Below, one piece after another: positions 53,756 through 64,000 of a DNA stretch of 64,000 nt. Within the stretch, counting starts at the first letter, position 1, and each line of letters begins with the position of its first letter. The notes beneath the pieces were generated by a model. It was not told the origin of the DNA. It was given only the letters and a program-made list of their open reading frames with translations, and searched no databases. The translations under genes were made by a program, and so were the position numbers. Where the stretch lies: positions 137,838 through 201,837 of the forward strand of contig SDOX01000016.1 of NCBI GenBank assembly GCA_004565275.1, written 5' to 3'. Source of the stretch: Nannochloropsis salina CCMP1776. Taxonomy: Eukaryota > Sar > Eustigmatophyceae > Eustigmatales > Monodopsidaceae.

Positions 53756-55395
53756 TCAAAGGACCCTCATCTCGTCTCTTTCCCGGACCCCTTCATCCTC
53801 CTCGACCCCGACCAACGGCACGGATTTACTGTCTCTCTCGCCCGTGAGTCCGTAAGAAACTGGCGCCTTCCCCCCTTCCAATCCCATCACGGCCATTCCC
53901 TCCCCTTTCTCCAGGCCCTCCGACCCCGCCCCCTCCTCCCTCTCCCGCTTCTCTCGCTTCTCCAACTCCCTCTTCTCCCTCGCCCGTCCCCACACCGTTC
54001 CTATCAAGCCCAGAATGACCAACAACCCTCCCCCCATCTCCCCGCCCGTGATGGTTGCGTGCAGGAAGAGGACGGACAAGAGCGCTGTCCCCACAGGTTG
54101 GAGGGTGGAGTAGATGGAGATAATGCCGGGCGCCACAACGGTACCCGCCCAGCTGTACGCGTTGTAGTTGAAGGCCGTGCCCAGCAAGGCGGCGTAGGCG
54201 AGTGCCAGCCAGGGCGTCGGGGAGGTAGACAGGGCATAGGCAGAGGAAGGGAGGGACTGACTCACGCAAATGATGAGGGTCAGGACGGATCCGATCGAGT
54301 AGTACCAGGCGGTCACGACGGTTGGGTGGTAGTGCGTGAGCGCCGTTTTTTGGAAGACGAGGAGGGAGGCCATGGAGAGGCATTGGAGAAGGACAATGAC
54401 ATTGCCCGAGATGAAATCTGCGCGGCTGCTGCTGCCATCCCCTCCCTCGCTCTCTCCTCCTTCTTGGCCGGAAATACCCGCCGAGTGGACAACTTCCACC
54501 ACCACTGCGCCCGCTACCGCCGCCAAGAGACCCAAGGCCTTCAAGGGGGTGAGGCGTTCCATCCGGAAGAGCACGGAGAGGAGCATGGTGAAGACGGGGA
54601 TGGAGGGTTGGAGGACGGAAAAGTTGGTGGGGGTTATTAGGGTCAAGGCTTGCACGGCTCCAAGCACGTTCCCGGCGGAAAAAAGGCCCAATGCCAGGAA
54701 ACGAGGGATGTGCCTTGTTTCCAGCTGCCATCTGCAGAGGGAAATGGAAGAGGAGGATCAGAGGACAGGCTGGGGGACCGGAATGGGAGCACAGGCGTGG
54801 GCGATGCGGGGTCGGGGGGAAAGGTTGCAAGCACCGTGAAATTCCGCACATGGCTGATCATGGTGTATTAAGAACGTGACCCGCCCGACTAAAGGTTAAG
54901 GGCTGACTGACTACGCTATTGCTTTTTTTTAAAAAAATTGAACAAAGATGGCACGGGCGGGGGGGGGGGGCCCAGGGTTGACTCCACGTACCTGTGTTTT
55001 CCCCTCCACACCGCCACGCAAGCGTACAAGGCCATCAAAAGGGACGCACTCAGCTCGCGGTACAAGGCGAATACCAGCGGATTCACGCCTTTTGTCTTCA
55101 ATGCGCTCGACGTGAGGACGTGATAGCCCGAGAAGATGACCTGGACCAGGACCATCAAGGGGTGCACGAAGCAGGTTTTCGCAAAACATTTCTTGGACAC
55201 AGTCGCAAAATCACCCATCTTGCCCGCCGTGGCATTCGAAGCATCTTTGCATGCGGTGTCTTGGACTTCCGCGGTCGACGATGGGCTCTGGCTTTCGGGG
55301 GTCATGGCGTCCTTCAACAGGGTGGCCGACTCACCATGGGCAGAGCACGTTCGCGGTTCCACTCCTGTTCCTTGGATGGTAACAGAATAAGACAT
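53756..55395 (-). CDS. EamA/WAT1-like drug/metabolite transporter
   Basis: Ten-helix membrane transporter of the DMT superfamily, closest by pattern to plant WAT1/UMAMIT proteins. Two exons, 55395-54992 and 54731-53756, join in phase (AG + A gives Arg before WQLETRH). Exon 1 has MVLVQVIFSGYHVLTSSALK and LVFALYRELSASLLMALYAC, the first EamA helices. Exon 2 has LGLFSAGNVLGAVQALTLIT, SVLQPSIPVFTMLLSVLF, LLAAVAGAVVVEVVHSAG, the second EamA half with WLALAYAALLGTAFNYNAYS, ISIYSTLQPVGTALLSVLFL, and GLLVILGLIGTVWGR. The charged C-terminal tail is cytoplasmic. ATG 55395 (MSYSVTIQ) is used, since the frame continues upstream only with a non-ATG start. The intron contains homopolymer runs (G11 and T/A tracts). 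Substrate unknown. Confidence 0.88.
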
Positions 55396-57969
55396 CCAAC
55401 AAAAAGAACAAAAAGACAACGTCGAAGGCGCTAGAGCCCGACACTCTACCAACTAGAGTGGAGAGAAAGTCGTCGGGAAAAGGGCAGCACAGGATGCTTC
55501 AGGCGCCTCCTGTGGGCTGAAGTGAATGAAATGGAAACCATCAGCGGAAGCCCATGGACGTCCGAAAACCATGTGAAACCTATATTTTCCATTGCCAAGG
55601 TTGCCGTACGCCACTGGCAATCATTTTATGATGTTCCGGTGTTTTTGTTGGGTCCATTCGCGTTATCCAGCTTTTGACCTTAGACTATGGGCTTGCCCGC
55701 TGGCATCGAATCGTTCCTCTCTGCCGGGTACTCGCCCTCTGCCGGGAATCACCTCGATGGACCTCGGATCACGAAAGCAGTAGAATACGAAAAACCGACA
55801 TCACCTCTCGCACAAAGGCATGGGCATATTCAGCGTAGGAAGACATGATGCGCCACTCTTCGAGGAAAGTCGAAACTCAAGCTTGCGAGACACGGAGGGG
55901 CCCTCGATGCGTGAACTGGGTGGAACGACCGGGGAAGCCACCGAAAAAGCAATAATTGCCTTTTACAGGTTTTGACAACCTTTCTATGGAAGGTTTTTCC
56001 TTTGCAGCTTAAGATTTTTTGCGAAAGTTGTATTTCGGTAGTCATCAACGCACTGTCCTGTAGTTTTGCTGCAGGACATTTTGCGCAATTTTCTTCCAGT
56101 GGGTTAAGAAGTTTTGTTTTCCCCCCCAAAACCAAATCATCTCAAACCACCTTCTCATTGTTTATTCCCTTGCTCTGTGTTTTTGAAGTCCTATAATCCT
56201 TCCTATACTTGCATGGCCGGATTATGGCAAGGAGCGACAGCATTATCACTTTTGAACCGTGGCATTCATTTCTCCCTCGTCACGATAAAACAAAGAGAAG
56301 GATACGATTTTATTATGTGCTATTTCTCTAAGGGCCAATAAGTAGGCTTTACAAGTAAAAATGACCGACGTGGAGAAAAGAAAAAAAGGTATCATCACTC
56401 AAGGTAGCATATCTTGCACTTTCGACCAATCACTCGTATGAATTTTGCGACCGACTATGAGCAGGCAGGGTACATCATCACGGGGAAAAACTCAACGAGG
56501 CGTGGGCATCCGAGGACGACTCCTCTATTCCACTGTCTCTAGCTAAGTTGAGGTAATCAAGATGTTGTGTTGCGCGTGGTTCAATTTCTTTCATCCACAG
56601 GCAAACCTGAATCCATATTTTTCTGTTTCACCCGAGTATTCTTCTAATTCTGAATCCATGAAATGTACGAATGTGTTGTCGGGGGGGGTAATTTTACGCC
56701 GTTGCTAAATCAAAGAAAGCACTTATGTGGCCAATCATGGAGAGGAAATGACTGTAGCATCTTAACTCACATACCAAATCGTAATAAACCGGGTTTCTGT
56801 AGTTTTTGTCACCTTTCATACAATGAAGAGCCTTTACGCACATTGACCGCTCATCTGTTGTTGTCTAGAAGTGGGGCCATCCACGAACGCACGACTATGT
56901 GCCGCTCGAGATTGCGGTGGGGGGAAAAAAATAAAAAAAGCGGCTCCCCGAATAAAGGTGTAATAGTACGTGGTCTAACATGTCTGAGCGACATTTTAAT
57001 TGGTGCATGCCTGTACAAATGCAACGTGCACCCGCGAATGACGAACGAGGCGTTGTTCTGCCATCGCCTGGCGGAACATGCGGGACAGACGAGCTGGAAC
57101 AAAGACATCAACAAGATAGACCTCAAGCACCGCGTTACACCACGACCACAAAGCGCCAAACCCTTAACGACACATTTCAAGGCATGTCACAAAGGGTTTC
57201 ATGAAGATATTGACGGTCGTTGTCTTTGGAGAGGTGGCCATGGTTTGAGTGACCACTTGGTTGAAGAGGCTTTGGTCCCTGACATCTCGTGGGGCCCTCT
57301 CAGGCGGACACGCACGCATGTTGATGTTGCGCTTTTCTCTGTCCATGGTGATGATCTTCTTTACACCTATCAAAAGCCCTAAGGGTCACTTGTTGGACAC
57401 ATTGAAAGCCTTGAACGGTACAGCATATTCTACATGACACACGGTATGCGTATTCTTCCACTTTATTATGGGCGTTTGTGGTCCTTGAAAGGGAGGGAAG
57501 GGAAGAGGAACAAAATAAGCGGCTCTGGGCACTTCTTCGCCCTCCGTATCCCTTGACACTTGTTGTCGTTGAACCAAATTCCCGTCCGAAATTCGCGTCC
57601 CACAATGTGTAAATCACATACATCTACATTAAATCTTGGCATGTACGCTTGTGTCCGTGTACATGCGAAGGTGCCGGAAGGTACCAAAGCCGCGGCCCGG
57701 CGGGGGCCGAAGAAGCTCTCAGAGACAGTCGACGTACGCACAACAGGAAACTGGCAGCGAACACTCGCAGCTAGTTTTGGAAGCTTGGTTGCATGTCAAC
57801 TTGCCACTTCTGCTTACCCACGAACGAATTGTCTCCCTCTTACATTTACAGAGCGACTCACTTGTGCACCAAAGGACCAGCTGTGTGCCTGTGATTTATT
57901 GGAAAAACCTTTTCTCTCTGGTCTGTCCCCCGACTGGCTTGTCGAGAGCGAGCCAAGAGCTGTCTAGTT
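55396..57969. other. Long intergenic region, AT-richer, no supported gene
   Basis: The longest frame (56663-57382, plus, 239 codons) has no recognisable domain and its composition is not clearly coding. A minus-strand frame at about 57386-57577 (includes VPRAAYFVPLPFPPF) looks mildly protein-like. A tRNA-like half-arm is noted at 55430-55465. I see nothing firm in about 2.5 kb, which is long for this compact genome. Confidence 0.45.
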
Positions 57970-60900
57970 ATGGAGCCGTACGACCGTAACACAGGAGCTA
58001 TCAGCAAGAAAGGTTCGCCACCTGAAGCTTCTTCACAGTCTACATGCTTTGTGAAGAAGCTCTTTACCATGGTGGCAGTCGAGGATCCTTCCATTCTCTC
58101 ATTCACTCCAGGTAAAGGGAGGACGGAAGAAGGGGAGCAGTTGAATAAGACGAAAGGGGAGGGCTTGGGTTTGATAATCTGCACAAAAACTCTCTGTAAT
58201 CAGCATACTGCATCATAAGCATAATATCTCGTACATGCATGACATGCATCCGTTTTTTACTCTCTCTGTCTTTCCCGAGGTGGTTGTGATAGCGAGCAGC
58301 ACGAATCCGTATGTGCCAGGAACATGTGTGACAACCATACACATGTATCAACTTTTACGGATGAATACAATCATATGTGTCCATTTCTATAAGAACATGT
58401 GCATGTGCTCTGCTTTTAAAAGAGAGATCTCCACTCGTGGCAAGAAAGTCTTGGGCGGCACCTGGAAAGCCAGTCAAGCTCACCACTCCCCCTATCCCCG
58501 TTTCCCTCCCTGTCTTGACCCCCATGGTAGATGGCAAGAGTTTTGAGGTTAAAAACCCGAAGCGCCTCGAGAGTGAAGTCCTGCCTCGATACTATCGACA
58601 CGGCCACTTCACCTCCTTTGTGCGCCAGCTGAACTTCTACAATTTCAAGGTACGATACGCCCTGGGCACGGACAGAGATGTGGCAGACGAGGCAGGGTGT
58701 AAGAGTCGAGAGCAGGTGTTTCCACGAGGTGTCTTGAGATTAGGCTCACAGCGTCTGCCTTTTCTCGATGCTCACGCCGTTGTGGTTTGGATTTGCTACC
58801 TTCCCTGCCTTCCTTCCCTCCTTCCTCTCCCCCTTCCATCTCCTCACCTTTTTGTTTTTCTTTCTCTCCCTCCCCACATTCACAATCCACCCCCCTCCCT
58901 CCTCACAGAAAGTTTCCAAAGAAAGGAACATTTGGATCTACCGGCACGAATGCTTCCAGCGCGGCCGCCCCCAGCTCTTGGAAATGCTCAAGAGGAAAAC
59001 GAGCAACGCCCACCATCCCCACCACCCTTACAACATCCAGCATACCATGGGGGGGGGGGGACGGGGGAAGGGAAATGGCGGCGGGGAGGGAGGGCAGGGG
59101 ATGCCTGGAAACGAGCATGCGACGAAGATGGCGTTGGCGAAGATGAAGCACAAGGAAGCAGGGCGCCATGGCGGGAGGGTCCCTTCTGGGGGAAGGAGGA
59201 GCAAGCCCTCCCCTGAATTCACGTACCAGCCCGGCTTTTTCCCCCCGCTTTCCCCAGTCCCTCTTCCCCCTGCCCCGTACGCACACCCGCAGCACCACCC
59301 CCACATGCAGTGTCAGCCCATGGAGCTTCCCTTTCAGCCGCACGGCGGCCCCCGGATGGCGACTTCTTCGGCCCACGGCGGCCCGACCCTTCCCCTTAAG
59401 CATGGCCACGCGTCCTTACCCCGCAATGCGAGCGGAGACACCTTCTCCTCCACCTCCACGTCGGACGAGTCTTCCTACGCCGCTTGCGGGCATCCCTCTC
59501 CCCATCATCCACAGCACTCCACGCACTCCCAGCCACAGCCACAACACAGCCCAGACCTTCAAAGCCACGGCTGGGCGAAAGGAAGGCTTGGAATGGACGG
59601 GACCCCTCGGTGTACCCTCCCTCCCTCCCTCCCTCCCCCTCCCTGCACCCCGTATGCCACCCTGTCCCGACCCTGCCCCTCCCCCCACGAGTCCGGCGCC
59701 CGACAGCCTCCACAATGTGCCCTCCCCCCCTCCCAACGCCCCCACATCACGTACCAAGGGCTGGAGACTCCTCTTCCCCCCTCGGGGCGACCCCGACCCC
59801 TGAGCTCTGCCGGAGGGGCCCAGGGCACTGAGGCCTATGCCCCTGTGCCAGGCCCGCTCTCGGAGACAGGTAGCGGCGGGCACACCACGCGAGAGAACAG
59901 TTTGGACGACTCCGTCTGCAGTTTCCACCGGGGGCAGGGAGGTGCTCGGGGCGGGCGGGGCCCTAGGTCGGAGCACGTCCACCCACCGCACCCGTCGCGA
60001 CCGCTGTACTACGTTTCCGCCGAGGTGGAAGGAGGGAGCACTACCCCTCCCTCCTTCCCGCCCTCGCAGGCACGCGGGCAGGGGAAGATTTCTTCGTTGC
60101 CCCGTTTCTTGGACCAGGGGGTGGCTGGAAGAGAGGGGCGAGGCCCGAGCAGTCCTCGGTTTACCATGGCCGTGGGACGGGCGCAGGGCCCTCCCTCCCT
60201 CCTCGATGCCCGCGTATCGAAGGGGGGGAAGCAGGGTGTCGCCCTTACTCCCTCCCTCCCTGCGTCGGCGGGGACGTACAACCATTGGGCGCCTGGGACG
60301 CGGGTAGTGGGCTCGTCCCCCCTCCCTTCCTCCTTCCCTTCCTCCCACCCCTCCTCGCACGGGGCAGACGGAGCCAGGGCCCTCTCTTCCCACCCCGGGG
60401 CGGGTGTCTGCAAAAGCCACCGGGGTGAGCGGGAAGCGGGGCATTTGATCCAACTTCCCCATGCCTTCCGGTCCACGCCGGCAAGCCAACGCTTGTACCC
60501 TCCCTCGGCCCACCACCAGGGCGGGAGGGGGAAAGAGGAGGAGGAGAGCGACGGGGAGGACGAGGAAGGGAGCCAGAGCAGCTTGGTGTCGAGCCTGTCG
60601 TCTGAGGACGAATTCGACTCCGGCGACCTCTGCCACGACCATAGGCAGGGGCCTTGCTCCCAGCAGCAGGAGGCGCTCCTGAAGCACGCGGGGCACCGGC
60701 AGCGACCACACCACCACCACCACCACAGTCATCCCCGCCACGGCGGGGAGGGCGGTCGGTTCGGAAAACGCGCTGCACAGTACGGACTCGGGCCCATCCC
60801 CAGGCCGCAGGAGGCCAGGCGCAAGCCACGGTCTTCCCATTCCCAAACTGCCCGGCCGGCGGCACCCGAGAAGCCGCAAGACGTGAGTGTGGACGAGGAG

Positions 60901-60999
60901 GAAGCAGCGATGCAGATGGCGAGCTTCCGACTGGGGCGGTTTTGGGGTGGGGCGATGGGGGGGAGAGGGGAAGGATTTAAAAAGACGTTGGAAGTGTGA
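57970..60999 (+). CDS. HSF: Heat-shock-factor (HSF) type transcription factor
   Basis: Nuclear DNA-binding regulator. Three exons, 57970-58111, 58531-58649 and 58909-60999, join in phase and rebuild a complete HSF domain: CFVKKLFTMVAVEDPSIL, SFTPDGKSFEVKNPKRLE, VLPRYYRHGHFTSFVRQLNF (recognition helix), YNFKKVSKERNIWIYRHECF and QRGRPQLLEMLKRKT. The remaining 650 residues are His-, Pro-, Ser- and Gly-rich. They include His clusters near 60710-60740 and an acidic block near 60540-60620 that could act as an activation region. I do not see the hydrophobic heptad HR-A/B region that normally follows the DNA-binding domain and drives trimerisation. Exon 3 also contains many short SLPP and HP tracts. 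ATG 57970 gives a 27-residue lead before the domain. Confidence 0.93.
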
Positions 61000-62447
61000 G
61001 CCGGCGGGGAGGAATCGGAAGGAGGCATGGGGGGAAGAGGGGAGCCGACGCGTGTGCAGCGAGGCCCATGGAGGAAAGGAGGAGAAAATGAAGGAGGGAA
61101 GGCAGGCGGACGGGTGGGAGAGCGGGGGATGGGAAGGGACGTTTGATCACGCATGTGTGGTACCTACAAACTTTATTTTCCAATTTATGTGTGCGTGTGT
61201 GTGCGTGCGTATTGCGAGGAGGAAAGATATGCGAGAAGAGATTGTTCAGGGGGCCGCATTGGCCCTCCGTCCGTTCGCGAGCCGGAGGATGATGTGGGAC
61301 AGTGTCCAGGGAGAAGAAAGAAGAAGGCGACAAGGTAGAGAGATCGAGTGAAAGGGGAACTTCCCCCTAGGAGGGGCATGACCCGTGCGGTGTACCGACA
61401 AGGCCGGAGGAAGGGAGTGTGCATGCCTGCTTTCCCTGATGGATCGATCAAGATCGCATCCCTGATGGATCACTTATCGCATCTTACATGGCAACGCAGT
61501 GTGATACACGGCGTGGCTGAAAAATAATGGCCAGAATGTGGGCCCAGAGAGAAGAAGGCTAAAGAGGCGGCAACAGACAGCGACTGTAGACTGACATATA
61601 ACACAGAGAGAGGGCAGCCACTGACAAAACCAGACTCCGTAAGAGGAGGATGGTGGGCGAAGGAGTCCTGCGTTCGAATCGTATGGGCGCGGCCTTTTCA
61701 AACAGATAAAAGAACGTCGGTGAAATGGAAGAAATTTCGGTTTGGGTCGTCCGTCCTTATGTCTTCCTCATAATCGTAATTTAAAAAGACGATGAGAGCT
61801 ACGGATGCCAATCATTTAATTCAGCATGTAAGAAGAGCCACAGCTACCAGCGTGCGACGAGTCCCCACAAAGAAAAGTATCCCCCTCTTATAAAAGGGAG
61901 GGGAAAAGAGGAAGAAGTTAAGCGAAGCGCCAAGATGCGAGAGGCCGAGAAGGTAAAACGGCAGAGGATGTGGTGCTTCCTTGTTTTGCCCCTCTCCCTT
62001 TCGCGGACTTCACGGCCCTTACTTGGGAGCGGGAGTTAAAGGTTTCTGCTCCCGGTGGAACGGGCAGATGCGGATTGAGGGTTTGAGAGGGAGAGCGTGA
62101 AAGAGAATTGAGAATGAGGGAGGAGGTGATAGGGAAGGCCTGAAGCTCAAAAGACGGGCAAACAAGCCCTCCTTATTGAATAGAGCGCTCGATAAGCCTC
62201 GATGATGCTTGCACGGTCTGCAACACGACGTGGACGCACATCAATATGGACAAGCACAAAAAGAAAAAAAGTCCAGAGTCAACCGGAAGTAATTTTCTTT
62301 CACACACGGCGTCTCAGCCTGAACAATCTTACACCCTTAACCTTCTTTCCTTTTCTCCTCTTCCACACAACCACTGGCCCCGGACCCCTGGCTGTCACGC
62401 CGCTCATTTTTCCTTCTCGCCCTCCTTCCCCCCGTCCCTCCCTCCAC
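61000..62447. other. Intergenic region HSF / RING gene
   Basis: Converging 3' flanks. A TTCGAAT-containing segment at 61640-61700 looks like a tRNA T-loop but lacks the rest. It has a TG-rich run at about 61189-61212. No gene supported. Confidence 0.5.
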
Positions 62448-64000
62448 TCACAAAAGCTCCAATAGCCCCCTCGGGACCGCACAGAGGCTGAAGCGCGTCA
62501 AGGCCATCGCCTGCAACCGGTTCTCCCACGCCGCTCCCCCTTCCCCGCCATCCCTTCCCCCCAGATGCCCGGTGCCCAAAATGCCAAGGTCCTGCGGCCC
62601 CAAGGCCGGGCCCAACAAAAGGCTCGAGAACAGCATGAGTTCGATACTTAGCCTGTACAAGCCCAGACCGACCTCCTTCGCCGTCGTCAGCAGGCTGGGG
62701 CAGAGGACGGCTGACCAGGCGGCGGGTATGGAGGCCAGGACCGAGAAGATGCAGTGGAGGAGAAAGCGGTGGAGGAGGGCGGAGGCCTCGCACGAGGAGA
62801 CGAGGAAGAGGAGGAGGAGGATTTCCCTCCCCATGATCTGCGACAGGGAGAAGCGGTTCTCGGACCGTCGGCGTGAAATCCGATGGTACATGCAATAGGC
62901 GTTTAGGTAGAAGGTGCTAAGGGAGAAGGCGATCGTGAAATACTGTGCCAAGGGGGGGAAACGGAGGGAACGAGACACGTGAAGAAAGTGAGACCGGGGG
63001 CCGTCCTCTCTGCCCTCTCCCCCCCCCTCCCTTTTCCAAACGAGTGTGCGTCCCATTCGCCCTCCACTCTTCTCGCTTTCCGCCCTCAGCCATGACCCTT
63101 ACCATGCCAGCCACCCGATGGTAGAAATCCGGGCACGCCGCCGCAAATTCAAGCTTCTGCACGGGCCAGGCGTGGCGGAGGAGGACGAAGGATTGGAAGG
63201 GTGCGAGGGTGGAACCAGCGGTGAGGGAGCTGGAGGGCCCGCCTGGGAAGAAAAAGAGCCCGTCGAATGGAAAACCGAACCAGCCGGCGCGCGAATGAGG
63301 GGGGTTGGAGCGGTTCGAGGGAGGGAAGGAGGACAGGGTCCAGAGGAGGAGGAGGGAGGGGAGGTAGCGGGAGAAGAAGGACCGGTGGTGGCGGAAGAAG
63401 GGAGGGAGGAAGGGCAGGCGCCGCCCTACCCCGGCCCCTCCCTCCGCTCCCAGACCCTGAGGGAGATGGGCCAGACGGGGGGGAAGACGAGGTCGAGGTG
63501 CGGCCCGTTCCCCTTCCCTCCCTCCCTCCCTCCCCTCCATAACGTCAGCCTCCAAGCGCTCTTGTTCCTCCACCTCCGCTTGAATCGCCACCAAATCCAG
63601 ACGAAACCGACGCAGAAGCATCTCCAACGCCTCCAGCAACCTACACACGCCATTCCCCCGCCCCTCCCTCCCTCCCTCCCTCCCTTCCTGGCCCCTGTCC
63701 GTCCGCATTTGCGCCACGGCCCTCCGTGCGCCCTCCCTCCCTTCCTCCTCCTCTTCTTCCCGTTGTCGGCGCGCGTAGTCCGCAGGGTACAGCTGTCGAA
63801 TGTGGTCGTGCAATAGGGCTTGGACAGGGGGCAAGGAGGCTCCCTCCGGGTATCTACAGGCCTTCCCGAGGAGGGGACAGGGCCGTGTGCCGTCAGCGCG
63901 TAGGGAGGGCGGGAGAGAGGGAGGGGAGGAGGACGTGGGTGTGTGGGCCAGGGCTTGGGCGTAGCAGGCTTCGCAGGTGGTGAGCGCGCAGGCCGTGACG
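62448..64000 (-). CDS. Membrane protein with RING-like N-terminal part, 5' end outside window
   Basis: The visible part begins TACALTTCEACYAQALAH, then after a Pro/Ser loop RPCPLLGKACRYPEG and PPVQALLHDHIRQLYPADYA. Paired Cys residues followed by a V-x2-L-x4-I-x3-Y-P helix are the usual end of a RING/U-box finger in E3 ligases, so this is likely a ubiquitin ligase. The first zinc ligands lie beyond base 64000. A Glu/Arg-rich helix (LVAIQAEVEEQERLEADVME) and a Gly/Pro loop follow. After an intron (donor after HRVAGM at about 63100, acceptor before 62946) come several hydrophobic helices: YFTIAFSLSTFYLNAYCMY, EILLLLFLVSSCEASALLHR, HCIFSVLASIPAAWSAVL and LSIELMLFSSLLLGPALG. The stop is at 62448. 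It could also be another zinc-binding membrane protein. Confidence 0.6.

Noticed and set aside
55430-55465. Minus-strand tRNA-like A-box and D-arm (CTCTAGTTGGTAGAGTG) just upstream of the transporter start
   Set aside because: The anticodon stem does not close and no T-arm (GGTTCGAATCC) follows within tRNA distance. At most a tRNA-derived fragment.
56663-57382. Plus-strand open frame of 239 codons
   Set aside because: No domain, unusual composition, no supporting splice or start context; kept only as a remark in the intergenic entry.
59416-60879. Minus-strand frame of 487 codons opposite the HSF gene
   Set aside because: Shadow of the GC-rich third exon of HSF; no recognisable protein.
61640-61700. 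TTCGAAT T-loop-like sequence followed by a TTTTC run, suggesting a plus-strand tRNA
   Set aside because: The T stem has a mismatch and no matching acceptor 5' strand or D-arm lies at the right distance upstream.

Overview
The window is nuclear DNA from a compact, GC-rich algal genome, most likely a eustigmatophyte such as Nannochloropsis/Microchloropsis. That assignment is inference. It rests on three things. Short spliceosomal introns are frequent. Tetranucleotide CCCT/GGGA microsatellites are everywhere. Four genes (plastid GPAT, a PAM68-like protein, an AdoMet decarboxylase and a TrmH methyltransferase) start with a hydrophobic signal peptide followed by an A-F-x-P type cleavage motif, the bipartite presequence of algae with secondary red plastids. 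Plant-type sterol cyclase and photosynthesis-assembly genes agree with this. I saw no rRNA, CRISPR array, transposase, reverse transcriptase or virus-derived gene.

Layout, left to right. 1-1453 (-): 5' part of an oxidosqualene cyclase. 2543-5139 (-): SulP/SLC26 anion transporter with STAS domain. 5797-6539 (+): small acidic protein with an ELM2-like start. 6970-9955 (+): RCC1-repeat protein. 11012-12607 (+): Ser-rich/acidic protein of unknown role. 14102-15592 (-): organellar release factor 2. 16129-16977 (+): RNA polymerase I subunit RPA43. 17459-19837 (-): DDX42-type DEAD-box helicase. 20281-21125 (-): VAMP7-type R-SNARE with a three-codon first exon. 22059-30198 (+): a many-exon RecQ helicase carrying an N-terminal GRF zinc finger. 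30899-32479 (-): membrane-anchored short-chain dehydrogenase. 33658-35845 (-): plastid glycerol-3-phosphate acyltransferase. 36432-37609 (+): PAM68-like photosystem assembly factor. 38715-41066 (+): PIH1-domain protein. 41916-42953 (+): bacterial-type AdoMet decarboxylase with plastid presequence. 43644-45254 (-): SpoU/TrmH rRNA methyltransferase, cut by a sequence gap. 46050-47903 (+): leucine-rich-repeat protein. 49252-51683 (+): ten-exon GDP-mannose 4,6-dehydratase. 52390-52860 (-): small, probably myristoylated protein. 53756-55395 (-): EamA/WAT1-like transporter. 57970-60999 (+): heat-shock-factor-type transcription factor. 62448-64000 (-): RING-like membrane protein, 5' part outside the window.

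The genes are independent single transcription units, not operons. Several are divergent pairs with 0.5-0.8 kb between starts (RF2/RPA43, GPAT/PAM68, SulP/5797, TrmH/LRR). Functionally they fall into plastid biology (GPAT, PAM68, RF2, SpeD, TrmH), nucleic-acid processing (RecQ, DDX42, RPA43, RCC1, HSF), and membrane or metabolite work (SulP, EamA, SNARE, sterol cyclase, GMD, SDR). The most unusual features are the GRF-RecQ fusion with two apparent GC-AG introns, the plastid-targeted bacterial SpeD, in-frame microsatellite peptides inside conserved domains (DDX42, RCC1), and an apparent strand rule for CCCT tracts (pyrimidine on the sense strand in introns, mostly purine in exons). I did not find a convincing wholly new multi-gene system.
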